From assembly GCA_030425395.1 (NCBI GenBank), contig JAUIAS010000013.1, forward strand, positions 1-64,000: a DNA stretch of 64,000 nucleotides. Reading direction: 5' to 3'. Shown piece by piece: positions 43,147-53,006 of this stretch (positions within the stretch are counted from its first letter, which is position 1; each line of letters opens with the position of its first letter). A program made the translations under genes and the position numbers. The DNA comes from Alphaproteobacteria bacterium. GTDB taxonomy: Bacteria > Pseudomonadota > Alphaproteobacteria > Rhodobacterales > Rhodobacteraceae. The notes under the pieces are model-generated. The model was not told the DNA's origin and made no database searches. It saw only the letters and a list, made by a program, of their open reading frames with translations.

Positions 43147-46128
43147 TCATTCCTGTTCGGGCACAAGGATCTCACGTTTGCCGACATGATTGGCCGGCGA
43201 GACCAACCCCTGGTCCTCCATTTGCTCAACAAGACGGGCCGCCTTGTTATAGCCGATAGCGAGCTTGCGCTGAATATAGGAAGTCGAGCATTTGCGATCT
43301 TTGATCACGATGGCGACAGCCTGATCATAAAGGGCGTCTTCGCCGTCAGTGTTACCACCCAGACCAAGAACGAGATCTATATCTGCCTCCTTCTCTTCGT
43401 CCGGTCCCTCAAGAACGCTACCCATGTAATCCGGAGGGCCAAAAGCCTTGAGATGGTTGACGATCTCTTCGACTTCTTCATCGCTCACGAACGGCCCATG
43501 ACAACGGGTGATCTTGGCCCCGCCCGCCATGTAGAGCATATCGCCCATGCCCAGAAGTTGTTCGGCCCCCATTTCCCCAAGGATGGTGCGGCTGTCGATC
43601 TTGGAGGTGACCTGAAACGAAATCCGGGTCGGGAAGTTGGCCTTGATCGTGCCAGTGATCACATCGACCGAAGGCCGCTGTGTTGCCATGATCAGGTGAA
43701 TGCCCGAAGCCCGTGCCATCTGGGCAAGACGCTGAATGCAGGCTTCAATCTCCTTGCCTGCAACCATCATCAAATCGGCCATCTCGTCCACGATCACCAC
43801 GATATACGGCAGGGTGACGGGCTGGATTTCCTCAGTTTCGAACACCGGTTCCCCGGTGTCGTCGTCAAAACCGGTCTGCACAGTGCGCGAGAACATTTCA
43901 CCCTTGGCCAAGGCTTCGCGCACGCGACCGTTGTAACCTTCAATGTTGCGCACGCCCATCTTGGACATTTTGCGGTAGCGATCTTCCATTTCGCCCACCA
44001 CCCATTTCAGAGCAACGACAGCCTTTTTCGGGTCGGTGACAACAGGCGACAGGAGGTGAGGAATACCGTCATAAACGCTGAGTTCCAGCATCTTCGGATC
44101 TATCATGATCAACCGGCATTCGTCTGGCGTCAGACGATACAGCAAGGACAGGATCATGGTGTTGATCGCGACGGATTTGCCGGACCCGGTTGTCCCTGCA
44201 ATCAAAAGGTGGGGCATCTTGGCCAGATTTGCGACAATCGAATCGCCGCCAATATCCTTGCCCAAGGCCAACGGCAGGCGCATATTGCTGTCACCGAAAT
44301 CCCGGCTGGCCAGAATTTCGCGCAGCACCACCTTTTCACGGTTTTCATTTGGCAGTTCGATGCCGATCACCGACCGTCCGGGAACTGTGCTGACACGGGC
44401 CGACAGAGCAGACATGGACCGCGCGATATCATCCGCCAGACCGATAACCCGGCTGGCCTTGAGACCTGGCGCAGGTTCCAGTTCATACATCGTGACCACG
44501 GGGCCGGGGCGGACGCTCACGATTTCACCCTTTACGCCGTAATCATCCAGAACGTTTTCCAGCATCCGCGCGTTTTCTTCCAATGCTTCATCGCTCAGAT
44601 GATGGCGTTGAATGTCTGCGGGATTGGCCAGCAGGCTCAGCGGGGGCAGTTCGTATTCAGCGGCATGATCTTCAAAGGCCAGCGCCGGTTGCGCTTCTTG
44701 TTGCGCGCGGCGAGACGGTGCCGGTGCTTTGCGGGCAGGGTTCTGGACAACCTTGCGGCTTTGAAAGACCGGGATGCTTGGTGCAGTGTCCGGTTCAGCC
44801 AGCGGCAGGGCCGCTTCGGGTTCCGGCGGGATATCGGACGCGGGCAGGGTCTCGGGTTCGAATTCATCGAACAAAGGATCGTCATCCACCATGACATAGG
44901 GGGCCGCGTCATCGCGCGGCGTTACGCCCTGCACCTGTTGAACCGGGGAAAAGCCGGGCTGCTGTGCGGCCATTGCAGCGGTCAACGGTGGTTCGGGTGG
45001 CAATCCATTGGCCGGGGCAATGATCAACGGGTCGGGACCACGCCCACGTCCTTTGGTCAGGGGCCGCTCCGCGATTTCAGCCTCAGTCGGCTCAATCGCC
45101 GACCGATGACCACGCTGGCGTATCGCATTGACGATCTTGGAGCGGATACGGTCATCCCCGGGCATGCCTTCGATGTCGGGTGCCGGGGCATAATCCACCA
45201 TCTCCGGCTCGGGCATTGGTTCTGGCCGCCGGATCAACGCACCAAGGAAACCCGGTTTCGTTGGCGCTGGAGCTGGATTTGGTTCCGTAACCGGGGTTCG
45301 GGTTTGCGCGCGTTCGACAGACGGCGAAGCAGGGTGACCAGCCGCTGCCAAGGGCTGCGCCGCCGCAGGCGCGGCGTGCATCGGGGGTTCTCCTGTTACG
45401 GGAGGGGAACGGCGTTCGGCGCGGGCTTGTTTCTGGCGGGCATGAAGAGATTGGGCCGTAGCCACGGCACCAGACGCGCCACGCCCCAACAAGGCCATCA
45501 GCCCCACGTAAATCATCACGATCCCAAGGTAGGCAAACCGGAAAGCGGCTGCCAGTTCGCGCCGAGAGCTACCCACAACGAACAGGATCATCACCACGGT
45601 CGCGATTCCGGCGACCAACGACAACACCCGAACGGCAAAATGCGTGGCCACAGGCAAACCCGTCAACAGCGCCCCGACGACCGTATCGCCGAACAACCCG
45701 CCGAGCCCAAAGCTGTGCACCTGCCGCCAGGACGCATCCGGCACCACGGTGGCGGCGTAAACAGAAGCCAGCGCCACCGCGATGGGAAAGAACACCAAAC
45801 GCGCGACCGCGCTTTCTTCGCCACGATGCAAGACAAAGCGCAGGCCCCAAGCCAGGAACGTCAACGCTATGACCCAGCTTCCTTTGCCCACAACCATGAA
45901 CAATAGCGCAGAAACTGATGCGCCCATCCGCCCCAGCCAGTTGTTGACCGGCGCGTCGGTGGACACCATCCAGTTGGGGTCATCCGGTGTATAGGACAAG
46001 AACATTGCCAAAGCTGCAAAGCCAAGGCCAATCAGACACATGCCCAGCAGTTCCTTGCCACGTCGTTCGATCGCGGCCTGCATATTGCTGTCCAACAAGG
46101 GGTTCCTGCTCCGTGTCTGGTAAGCCAT
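43147..46128 (-). CDS. ftsK: DNA translocase FtsK
   Basis: The 993-residue protein has four N-terminal membrane helices (about 25-190) that place it at the divisome, and a proline- and alanine-rich linker (about 215-480). The RecA-like motor has Walker [16 protein letters not shown] (about 643-657) and Walker [17 protein letters not shown]-terminal gamma winged helix ([23 protein letters not shown]) recognises chromosome-orienting sequences. It moves DNA during division and activates XerCD. A long + strand frame opposite this gene is a GC-driven shadow. Confidence 0.97.
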   Translation of the reverse strand: MAYQTRSRNPLLDSNMQAAIERRGKELLGMCLIGLGFAALAMFLSYTPDDPNWMVSTDAPVNNWLGRMGASVSALLFMVVGKGSWVIALTFLAWGLRFVLHRGEESAVARLVFFPIAVALASVYAATVVPDASWRQVHSFGLGGLFGDTVVGALLTGLPVATHFAVRVLSLVAGIATVVMILFVVGSSRRELAAAFRFAYLGIVMIYVGLMALLGRGASGAVATAQSLHARQKQARAERRSPPVTGEPPMHAAPAAAQPLAAAGHPASPSVERAQTRTPVTEPNPAPAPTKPGFLGALIRRPEPMPEPEMVDYAPAPDIEGMPGDDRIRSKIVNAIRQRGHRSAIEPTEAEIAERPLTKGRGRGPDPLIIAPANGLPPEPPLTAAMAAQQPGFSPVQQVQGVTPRDDAAPYVMVDDDPLFDEFEPETLPASDIPPEPEAALPLAEPDTAPSIPVFQSRKVVQNPARKAPAPSRRAQQEAQPALAFEDHAAEYELPPLSLLANPADIQRHHLSDEALEENARMLENVLDDYGVKGEIVSVRPGPVVTMYELEPAPGLKASRVIGLADDIARSMSALSARVSTVPGRSVIGIELPNENREKVVLREILASRDFGDSNMRLPLALGKDIGGDSIVANLAKMPHLLIAGTTGSGKSVAINTMILSLLYRLTPDECRLIMIDPKMLELSVYDGIPHLLSPVVTDPKKAVVALKWVVGEMEDRYRKMSKMGVRNIEGYNGRVREALAKGEMFSRTVQTGFDDDTGEPVFETEEIQPVTLPYIVVIVDEMADLMMVAGKEIEACIQRLAQMARASGIHLIMATQRPSVDVITGTIKANFPTRISFQVTSKIDSRTILGEMGAEQLLGMGDMLYMAGGAKITRCHGPFVSDEEVEEIVNHLKAFGPPDYMGSVLEGPDEEKEADIDLVLGLGGNTDGEDALYDQAVAIVIKDRKCSTSYIQRKLAIGYNKAARLVEQMEDQGLVSPANHVGKREILVPEQE

Positions 46129-46143
46129 TTCCGTCCCTCGGTC

Positions 46144-47325
46144 TTATTTGTAAAGACAGTCGCGCAACTGGATCAGTCCGCGCTCTGTCTCGTTTCTGGG
46201 GGCGACAAGGGCCACCCGAATATATCCGCGACCGGGGTTCTGACCCCCGACATCACGTGCAAGATACGCACCCGGCAACACTCGAACCCCGGTTTCGCGC
46301 CAGAGTTTGAGCGCAGCCTGTTCCCCATCCTCGACCGGCAGCCAAAGGAAGAAACCCGCTTCGGGCCCGACGTATCCGGAAGTATTCGCGAAGACCGCGT
46401 CCGCCACCGCATATTTTTCACGATAAAGACGGCGGTTTTCGGTCACGTGTTCCTCATCCGCCCATACCTCGGCGGCCGCGGCCTGAAGCGGTCCGGGCAG
46501 TGGGGCACCGGAATAGGCGCGCAACTGTTTGATCCGGGCGATACATTCCGGCCCACCCGCGACAAAACCTGATCGCATACCCGGCAAGTTCGACCGTTTC
46601 GACAGCGAATGAAAGATTACCACCCTTTCAGGATCGGCCCCGATATCCTGTGCCACCTGCAACGCCCCCGGCGGAGGTGTGTCGCGATAAATCTCGGAAT
46701 AACACTCATCCGCGAATATCCGAAAATCGTGCTTTTCCGCCAACGCCAAAAGCCCGCGCCAATACTCACGGCTCGCGACGGCACCCTGGGGATTGGCCGG
46801 CGAACAAATATACACAATCGCCGTTCGGTCCAGAATATCCGAAGGCAGTGCGGCATAGTCTGGCAAATGCCCGGTGTCCCCGGTCGCAGGAACAAAGATC
46901 GGTTCGGCGCTCACCGACATCGCCGCAATCATGTAGACCTGATAAAACGGGTTCGGCATCAGGATAACCGGTGTTTGCCCATTCTTGACCTCAGGGCAGA
47001 GCGCCATAGCCGCGTTATACAGCCCTTCGCGTGTGCCATTGAGCGCCATGACCTGCCGATCCGCATTCAGCGCCACACCATAACGGCGACTGACCCAACC
47101 ACAGATCGCACGGCGCAACGGTTCGGACCCATCGTTCGCCGGATAACTGTTCAGGCTTTCCATGTTCCGCATAACCGCGTCGCGAACCCAATCCGGAAAG
47201 GCATGTTTGGGTTCACCGATGGTCATGTGCACGACCTCGCCCCCCGGTTCATGCACGTCGAGAAGTGCGCGCAAACGCGGAAATGCATAGGCCGGAAGGT
47301 TCGAAAACCGTTCGGGAAAATTCAT
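46144..47325 (-). CDS. class I/II aminotransferase (succinyldiaminopimelate transaminase-like)
   Basis: The 393-residue PLP enzyme has the cofactor lysine in HSLSKRSNLPGMRSGF, the NGTREGLY start of the large domain, SPANPQGA and the final arginine region RGYIRVALVAP. It resembles DapC-type aminotransferases acting on N-succinyl-2-amino-6-ketopimelate in lysine and murein synthesis. Related aspartate/alanine aminotransferases cannot be excluded. It sits 15 bases upstream of ftsK and is probably co-transcribed with it, which fits a cell-wall role. Confidence 0.87.
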   Translation of the reverse strand: MNFPERFSNLPAYAFPRLRALLDVHEPGGEVVHMTIGEPKHAFPDWVRDAVMRNMESLNSYPANDGSEPLRRAICGWVSRRYGVALNADRQVMALNGTREGLYNAAMALCPEVKNGQTPVILMPNPFYQVYMIAAMSVSAEPIFVPATGDTGHLPDYAALPSDILDRTAIVYICSPANPQGAVASREYWRGLLALAEKHDFRIFADECYSEIYRDTPPPGALQVAQDIGADPERVVIFHSLSKRSNLPGMRSGFVAGGPECIARIKQLRAYSGAPLPGPLQAAAAEVWADEEHVTENRRLYREKYAVADAVFANTSGYVGPEAGFFLWLPVEDGEQAALKLWRETGVRVLPGAYLARDVGGQNPGRGYIRVALVAPRNETERGLIQLRDCLYK

Positions 47326-47443
47326 CACTGCTGCCTCGAATGCAGGATCGTTATCGCCCTGCTTTCGAAACAAAATACATGGCCGGGGCACATGCGTCCA
47401 GCGAAACAGTGGCCCAAGCGCATGACGAAGGGGCCTGTGGCTT

Positions 47444-48772
47444 TCAGGTCAGGGCTTGTTCCGCCGCCACGGCCAGCCGCAAGAGCGCCTCTTCCCCATC
47501 CGGCTTGCCCATCAACATCAATCCGCAAGATGCCACCCCGGCAGGCAGCGTCACGGCACAAAGCCCCATAACATTGCCAACACGGGTATTTCGAAGAGTC
47601 CGAAGGTTTTCAGAGGCATAATATTCGTCGTCTTCCGCCAGGCGTTGCAAGTCCGGCGGCAGGTTCGGTGCCGTGGGGCACAAGACCGCATCGAACCCCG
47701 CAGTTGCCGCATCCCACTGCGCACGCGCGGCATCCAGTTTTGCCCACGCCGCCACATAGTCGGGGGCTGAAAACGCGTTGCCGCTGCGGAACCGATCGAG
47801 AATTCGCGGGAACATCACGTCTGGCTGCGCTTCGATCACATCGCGCCAAAGGCCATATGCCTCACCCGCGAAGAGCGGGCCAGAAACCGCCAGCGCGTCA
47901 TTGAGGGCTGGAACGGAAATCTCTTCGATTGCAACGCCGGTCTTGCGCAATGCATCGACCGCGCTGTCGAAGGCGGCGGCCGGTTCAGGTTGCAGATCAT
48001 CCATTACAACGGTTCGCAACACCGCCATGCGCCGCCCTGCCAGAGACGCACCGCCCAGATCCGCGGCGCGCGTGCCCTCCATCGCGGCCAGAAGGTGGGT
48101 GGCATCCTCGACGCTGCGGCACAACGGACCGATGGTGTCAAAGCGCAGGCAAAGCGGCACAACCCCTTCCAGCGAAAGGCGGCCCGAGGTTGTCTTCAAT
48201 CCCACAAGATCGTTCCAGACTGACGGGATACGCACAGAGCCACCGGTGTCCGAGCCGATGCCCGCTGCAGCAAGGCCAAAGGCCACCGACGCCGCAGCCC
48301 CCGACGAAGACCCACCGGGAACCGCATTTTCGTTATTCACGCACGGCGGCGTCTGCGTCACCGGGTTCCATCCCAACCCGGAGAATGCCAGTTCGCTCAT
48401 GTGGGTTTTGCCCAAGCAGACCAAACCTGCCGCAGTGGCCGCAGCAACAACCGGCGCGTCCTGTTCGGGAACTCGTCCGGCCAAAAGAGCCGATCCTGCC
48501 TCTGTCCCGATGCCCGCAGTATCGAACAGATCCTTCCAACTGATCGGCACCCCATCAAGCAAAGACCGGCGGCGTCCCGCCTTCGCGCGTTCTTGCGCGG
48601 CGCGGGCTTCGGACCGTGCCCGGTCGTGGGTAACACGGGCATAAATCCTGTCGCGCAGCGGATGCGCATCAATCGCGGCCAGATAGGCTTCGGTCAGGTC
48701 CACGGGATCAATCCTGCCCTGCGCGATAGCGCGACCAAGATCACACGCCGTCATATGTAACCATTCCTGCAT
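47444..48772 (-). CDS. amidase signature family protein
   Basis: This 442-residue hydrolase has the Ser-cisSer-Lys triad: the lysine in ISWKDLFDTAG, the cis-serine in VPGGSSSGAAASVAFGL and the nucleophile serine in SDTGGSVRIPS. Amidase signature enzymes cleave amide bonds in varied substrates. With no GatB or GatC nearby it is not an obvious GatA. CAGGAGA precedes ATG 48772. The longer upstream frame runs into the divergent hydroxylase gene and is not coding. The substrate is unknown. Confidence 0.9.
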   Translation of the reverse strand: MQEWLHMTACDLGRAIAQGRIDPVDLTEAYLAAIDAHPLRDRIYARVTHDRARSEARAAQERAKAGRRRSLLDGVPISWKDLFDTAGIGTEAGSALLAGRVPEQDAPVVAAATAAGLVCLGKTHMSELAFSGLGWNPVTQTPPCVNNENAVPGGSSSGAAASVAFGLAAAGIGSDTGGSVRIPSVWNDLVGLKTTSGRLSLEGVVPLCLRFDTIGPLCRSVEDATHLLAAMEGTRAADLGGASLAGRRMAVLRTVVMDDLQPEPAAAFDSAVDALRKTGVAIEEISVPALNDALAVSGPLFAGEAYGLWRDVIEAQPDVMFPRILDRFRSGNAFSAPDYVAAWAKLDAARAQWDAATAGFDAVLCPTAPNLPPDLQRLAEDDEYYASENLRTLRNTRVGNVMGLCAVTLPAGVASCGLMLMGKPDGEEALLRLAVAAEQALT

Positions 48773-48856
48773 CACGATCTCCTGTCTAATTTTGCGGCAA
48801 CGGTAGCGACAGCACCGCGCATGGACAATCCCGCCCGCACGATCATATTGCCGGGT

Positions 48857-50083
48857 ATGAAACAAGACTGCGATATCCTGATCGTCGGCGGAGGGCTGAA
48901 CGGGCCATCCATGGCTCTGGCTTTGGCGGATTGCGGCTTTCGTGTAACGATAGTGGACGCGCTGGCGGCAACGCTGCGCGAGGACGCCGCCTTTGATGGA
49001 CGATCCTATGCGCTGGCGCTGACCTCGCAGAGGTTGCTGCAGGCCATTGGCGTTTGGGATGCCGTGACCGACACAGCCCAACCGATGTTGGAAATCAAGG
49101 TTACAGATGGCAGGGCCGGAGAAGGCCCCGCGCCATTCTGGATGCACTTCGATCACGCCGAAATCGAAGAAGGTCCAATGGGCTTTATGGTCGAAGACAG
49201 GCACCTGCGGCGGGCGTTGATGGACAAAATGCGCGCAGAGCCGAATATAACGCAGATCAACACGGCAACTGTTGTCGCGCAAGATATCACCCCGCAAGGC
49301 GTTCAGGTGACTTTGGACACAGGCACGGTTTTGAATGCACGCCTGTTGATCGGGGCCGACGGGCGGCGCAGCGGCACTGCCGAACGTGCGGGTATAAAAC
49401 GCACCGGGTGGGACTATGGCCAGACTGCGCTGGTTTGTGCCATCGAACATGAACAACCGCACAACGGCATCGCGCATCAGTTCTTTATGCCGCCCGGGCC
49501 ACTGGCCATTCTTCCACTAAAAGGCAACCGCTGCTCAATCGTCTGGAGCGAACGCACCGACATGGCCGCCGAGATTAACGCGCTTGACGATGCCGGGTAT
49601 CTGGAGATCCTCAAACCCCGGTTCGGCGATTTTCTGGGCGATATCAAACTGTCAGGCAAGCGGTGGACGTATCCGTTGAACCTGACCATTGCCAACAGTT
49701 TTGCAAGCGATCGTTTGGCGTTGATCGGCGATGCGGCCCACGGGGTGCATCCGATCGCGGGGCAAGGGCTGAACGCAGGTCTCAAGGATGTAGCGGCCTT
49801 GGCCGAAGTTCTTGTTCTGGCCGCACGTCGCGGTGAAGACATCGGAAGCGAACTGGTTCTTGAAAGGTATCAGGAGTGGCGTCGCTTTGACACAACGGCA
49901 CTGGCGATTGCGACGGACGCGTTCAACAAGCTGTTTTCCAACGACAACCCAATCCTGCGATTGGGCCGTGATATCGGAATGGGCGTGGTGAATGCTGTGC
50001 CGGGTCTACGCCGGGGCTTTATCCGCGAAGCGGCAGGGCTGACCGGGGATGTCCCGCGCCTTATGACAGGCAGGAGCCTGTAG
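48857..50083 (+). CDS. UbiH/UbiF/VisC family FAD-dependent hydroxylase (ubiquinone biosynthesis)
   Basis: The 408-residue class A flavin monooxygenase has the GxGxxG FAD motif (DILIVGGGLNGPSMALAL), the second motif LLIGADGRRSGTAERAG, and the GD motif RLALIGDAAHGVHPIAGQGLNAGLKD. The family hydroxylates the ring of ubiquinone precursors at C4, C5, C6 or C1. Which position is used here cannot be told. ATG 48857 starts at the FAD fold. An ATG at 48821 would add 12 residues. It is divergent from the amidase and convergent with Trm112. Confidence 0.9.
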   Translation: MKQDCDILIVGGGLNGPSMALALADCGFRVTIVDALAATLREDAAFDGRSYALALTSQRLLQAIGVWDAVTDTAQPMLEIKVTDGRAGEGPAPFWMHFDHAEIEEGPMGFMVEDRHLRRALMDKMRAEPNITQINTATVVAQDITPQGVQVTLDTGTVLNARLLIGADGRRSGTAERAGIKRTGWDYGQTALVCAIEHEQPHNGIAHQFFMPPGPLAILPLKGNRCSIVWSERTDMAAEINALDDAGYLEILKPRFGDFLGDIKLSGKRWTYPLNLTIANSFASDRLALIGDAAHGVHPIAGQGLNAGLKDVAALAEVLVLAARRGEDIGSELVLERYQEWRRFDTTALAIATDAFNKLFSNDNPILRLGRDIGMGVVNAVPGLRRGFIREAAGLTGDVPRLMTGRSL

Positions 50084-50095
50084 CGGCGACGCTCT

Positions 50096-50284
50096 TCAGT
50101 CCAGCTTGCGTGCCTCATCAACCAGCATGACGGGAATGCCATCACGGATCGGAAAGGCAAGCGATGCATTTCGTGACACCAGTTCCTGACGCTCCATGTC
50201 GTATTCCAAAGTGGCGTGTGTCAGCGGACAGACCAGTGCCTCAAGCATGCGGCGATCATAAGGGGGTGTTCGGGGATCGGTCAT
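50096..50284 (-). CDS. Trm112 family protein
   Basis: This 62-residue protein fits the Trm112 family of small activator proteins: [17 protein letters not shown] near the start and [22 protein letters not shown] at the end. In bacteria these may partner methyltransferases, but the partner is not known. Only one of the zinc cysteines of eukaryotic Trm112 is kept, as in many bacteria. Its ATG overlaps the LON-domain gene stop (ATGA), forming an operon with the thioredoxin upstream. Confidence 0.88.
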   Translation of the reverse strand: MTDPRTPPYDRRMLEALVCPLTHATLEYDMERQELVSRNASLAFPIRDGIPVMLVDEARKLD

Positions 50285-50925
50285 TGCAGAATTTCCTCGC
50301 TTGAGCCGCCGCGCAGCGCAAATTCTATCAGAGTGACAAGCGTCTCACGGCGGGTGGTCAAAGACGGGGCTTCCAACAGAGCCTGTTTGTCCTCGGCATC
50401 GAAATCAAGAAGCATGGACAATGAGTTGATCAGCAACTCGTCGTCGGCATCTTTCAAGCTGTCCCAATCAGTGGACAGTCCCATTGCCACAAAGAACCGG
50501 TTGAGAAGCTCAAGGAACGCGTCGCGGTCAAAGCCAGGATCGTGTTCGGTGGGCCCGATATCACGCGAAAACCCGTCCCAACTTACGTCACACCTGCGGT
50601 AAGGCGAAAACCCGGTCACTTCTTGCTGGATGCGGAAACGGGAAATGCCGGAAAGTGTCACCATGTAACGCCCGTCTTCGGTTTCGGAAAACTGGGTGAC
50701 GCGCCCTGCGCAGCCGATCGCGTGCAAGGCACCGTCCTGCACTCCGCGCATCGGGTTCGGCTGCACCATGCCAATCAGCCGTTCGGGCGTCTTGAGCGTG
50801 TCTTCGATCATCTGCAAATATCTTGGCTCAAAGATATGCAACGGGAGCCGCGCGCGCGGCAAAAGCAACGCGCACGGCAGCGGGAATACCGGGATGGTTC
50901 CGGGAAGATCAGAGTATCTGGCCAT
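50281..50925 (-). CDS. LON substrate-binding domain protein
   Basis: The 214-residue protein consists of the N-terminal LON domain alone ([37 protein letters not shown]), without the AAA+ and protease parts of Lon. Such stand-alone proteins are widespread in alphaproteobacteria and have no firm function. ATG 50925 is used because the upstream codon at 50934 is a TTG. It is coupled to Trm112 by an ATGA overlap and follows the thioredoxin gene by 27 bases. Confidence 0.9.
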   Translation of the reverse strand: MARYSDLPGTIPVFPLPCALLLPRARLPLHIFEPRYLQMIEDTLKTPERLIGMVQPNPMRGVQDGALHAIGCAGRVTQFSETEDGRYMVTLSGISRFRIQQEVTGFSPYRRCDVSWDGFSRDIGPTEHDPGFDRDAFLELLNRFFVAMGLSTDWDSLKDADDELLINSLSMLLDFDAEDKQALLEAPSLTTRRETLVTLIEFALRGGSSEEILQ

Positions 50926-50952
50926 ACCGGTCAAGCTAGAGCGGTCCGGGAT

Positions 50953-51867
50953 TTAAGCAAACATCATAGACGACAATCGACGCCGCCCCTTGAGTGCGAC
51001 CGGATCGTTCGGCTTGAGCGCTTCGAAGATGGTAAAGAGCTGCTGTTTGGCGGCTGCATCGTTCCATTCGCGATCGCGCCGGAACAATTCCAGAAGGTGA
51101 TCCACGGCCTCTTGGCCCTGCCCCTTTGAATAAAGTGCCTGCGCCAGATCGAACCGCGCCTGATGGTCATCCGGGTCGGCCTCGACCTTTGCAGTCAACT
51201 CACCAATTGGACCGGCGTCCGCCGCCTGACGCGCAAGGGCAATCTGGGCATGGGCCGCTTCAATTTCCGGCGCGTCTGAAATCTCAGCAGGTGCACCATT
51301 CAGGACCGCCTCGGCCTGATCGGGATCGCCAAGCGCGATGTAGGACCGCGCAAGCCCGCCAAAGGCTACGGCGTTCTGGCCGTCTTCTTCGATAATCGCG
51401 GCGAAAACCTGCACCGCATCTTCGACGGCCCCTTCAGCCAACATGTCTTCGGCAGTTTGCAACGCCTCGGCCAAGGCCTCACCCGGCGCAACGCCACCAC
51501 CAGCAGCGACCACCTTGTCGATAAATGCCTTGATTTCAGAACCCGGAAGCGCGCCCTGAAATCCATCAATTGGCTGACCTTGATAGAACGCATAAACGGT
51601 CGGGATCGACTGAATGCGCATCTGACCCGCCAGCATCTGGGCCTCGTCCACGTTGATCTTGACCATCTTGACCGCACCATTGGCAGCCTTGACCGCCTCC
51701 TCCAGCGCTGGCCCCAACGTCTTGCACGGACCGCACCAGGGCGCCCAGAAATCCACGATCACGGGCACCGTCTGCGACGCCTCGACGACATCGGCCATGA
51801 ATGTGGCCTCGCTGCTGTCCTTGATCAGATCGGCCGCGTCAGTTTGATTTTGCCCAAGCTCCAGCAT
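50953..51867 (-). CDS. thioredoxin-domain protein with TPR-like C-terminus (CnoX/YbbN family)
   Basis: This 304-residue protein has an N-terminal thioredoxin fold with the active site WCGPC (residues 44-48) and a helical TPR-like region (about 125-300, LFRRDREWNDAAAKQQLF near the end). CnoX in E. coli is a holdase that hands oxidised proteins to GroEL; alphaproteobacterial members retain the redox CxxC. AAAGGA at good spacing favours ATG 51867 over the ATG at 51876. Confidence 0.9.
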   Translation of the reverse strand: MLELGQNQTDAADLIKDSSEATFMADVVEASQTVPVIVDFWAPWCGPCKTLGPALEEAVKAANGAVKMVKINVDEAQMLAGQMRIQSIPTVYAFYQGQPIDGFQGALPGSEIKAFIDKVVAAGGGVAPGEALAEALQTAEDMLAEGAVEDAVQVFAAIIEEDGQNAVAFGGLARSYIALGDPDQAEAVLNGAPAEISDAPEIEAAHAQIALARQAADAGPIGELTAKVEADPDDHQARFDLAQALYSKGQGQEAVDHLLELFRRDREWNDAAAKQQLFTIFEALKPNDPVALKGRRRLSSMMFA

Positions 51868-51949
51868 CTCATGCATCCTTTCGCATTTTCGGCCCCTATA
51901 TGCGCTTTATATACCCGGATTTCAAAGGGGGATTGGGGCGCGTTTCGCC

Positions 51950-52738
51950 TCAAAGATCGAATGTCGCAAAAACCGGAGCGTGATCGCTTGGTTTTTCCCA
52001 GCCACGCGCATCACGCAGAATGCGACTGGAATGGCTGGCGTTTGCAATATCCCCCGTCGCCCATACGTGATCGAGGCGGCGCCCCTTGTCAGCGGCGGAC
52101 CAATCCTTTGCGCGATAGGACCACCACGAATAAAGCGGTCCTTCCGGGATATCCTTGCGTGTGACATCCACCCAGCCGCCCGCGTCTTGGGTTTCGGCCA
52201 GATGCTCAACCTCTACCGGAGTATGGCTGACAACCTTGAGAAGGGCCTTGTGCGACCAGACGTCGTCCTGGCGCGGCGCGATATTCAAATCTCCGACAAG
52301 AACAGCCTTTTGCGGGGCATCGGCGTGGAACCAATCGCGCATTTCGGTCAGATAATCGAGCTTCTGGCCAAACTTCTCATTCACTGTGCGGTCAGCCACA
52401 TCGCCACCGGCAGGCACATAAAAATTGTGGATAACCACCCCATTCTCAAGCTGGGCAGCGACGTGTCGGGCGTGTCCAAGGTTTGCAAAGTCCCGATCGC
52501 CCACATCGCGGATCGGCAGGCGCGACAGAATTGCGACGCCATTGTAACCCTTCTGCCCGCGCGCGACCATGTGGCCATACCCCAGCTCTGCAAACCTTTC
52601 GGTCGGAATCTTATCTACCGGAGATTTGCATTCCTGAAGGCACAGGACATCCGGTGCCTCTTCGCGCAGAAGCTTGCAGACGATATCCTCGCGCAGGCGG
52701 ACAGAGTTGATGTTCCAGGTCGCGAGAGTGAATGCCAT
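51950..52738 (-). CDS. xthA: exodeoxyribonuclease III
   Basis: The 262-residue nuclease has the AP endonuclease motifs: TWNINSVR with the metal Asn, LQECK with Glu36, YNGVAILSR, VGDLNIAP, LDHVWAT and the catalytic SDHAPVFATF histidine. It repairs abasic sites and 3'-blocked ends. GAGG lies nine bases before ATG 52738. It is followed by the thioredoxin operon after 82 bases. A terminator at 52826-52852 isolates it from upstream transcription. Confidence 0.95.
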   Translation of the reverse strand: MAFTLATWNINSVRLREDIVCKLLREEAPDVLCLQECKSPVDKIPTERFAELGYGHMVARGQKGYNGVAILSRLPIRDVGDRDFANLGHARHVAAQLENGVVIHNFYVPAGGDVADRTVNEKFGQKLDYLTEMRDWFHADAPQKAVLVGDLNIAPRQDDVWSHKALLKVVSHTPVEVEHLAETQDAGGWVDVTRKDIPEGPLYSWWSYRAKDWSAADKGRRLDHVWATGDIANASHSSRILRDARGWEKPSDHAPVFATFDL

Positions 52739-52825
52739 GAAGAGCCTCGTTAAAGATTTTTTCAAGATTAGCTGGGATCAAGACCGGAGGACAGACCGGG
52801 AAGTATGCTTAGGCACCCAAGTGAT

Positions 52826-52852
52826 AAAAAAAGGCCGGGCAAAAGCCCGGCC
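52826..52852 (-). terminator. intrinsic terminator of the candidate small RNA
   Basis: On the minus strand GGCCGGGC pairs perfectly with GCCCGGCC over a TTTT loop and is followed by seven T residues. This is the strongest terminator in the window. It could also catch transcripts of the cenR-like gene ending at 53007. On the + strand it lacks a following T-tract. Confidence 0.88.
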
Positions 52853-52901
52853 CAGTCCAACAGGGAGGTGCATATCCTACAATCCCGAATATGCGCGGGA
52901 T
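52826..52901 (-). ncRNA. candidate FnrL-dependent small RNA (about 76 nt)
   Basis: No gene fills this gap, yet it has a full leftward transcription unit: an FnrL-type box centred at 52942.5, a TTTAAG -10-like element (52914-52909) and an intrinsic terminator. Class II FNR spacing (-41.5) puts the start at A52901. The RNA begins with a 6-bp stem (arms at 52901-52896 and 52887-52882). Its loop can pair with 52875-52870, giving an H-type pseudoknot with 1-nt and 6-nt crossing loops. A single-stranded ACCTCCC follows, complementary to Shine-Dalgarno sequences, then the terminator. The start site and RNA nature are inferred. A short coding frame from 52872 would run through the terminator and is unlikely. 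Confidence 0.5.
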
Positions 52902-52935
52902 GATCGTTCTTAAAACGTGCCCCCAGATTGTCTCT

Positions 52936-52949
52936 TTGATCTAGGTCAA
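52936..52949. promoter_or_regulatory. FNR/FnrL-type box
   Basis: The + strand reads TTGAT-CTAG-GTCAA (TTGAC-CTAG-ATCAA on the minus strand), one mismatch from the palindromic FNR consensus TTGAT-N4-ATCAA. It lies between the 3' end of the cenR-like gene and a terminator, with no open gene rightward, so its likely target is the short leftward unit. Confidence 0.65.
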
Positions 52950-53006
52950 AATGAAATCATCCGTTCAAAAATTGCATGAACGTCGCGTCACGATGGCACA
53001 TACGCT

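Noticed and set aside
43135-45906. A 923-codon open frame on the + strand opposite ftsK
   Set aside because: FtsK on the other strand has all expected domains. The antisense frame has an unnatural His/Arg/Gln-rich composition caused by GC-rich third positions.
52891-52944. A 17-codon + strand frame in the candidate small RNA region
   Set aside because: Its ATG is far from the nearest GGAGG, and the frame runs against the promoter and terminator polarity.
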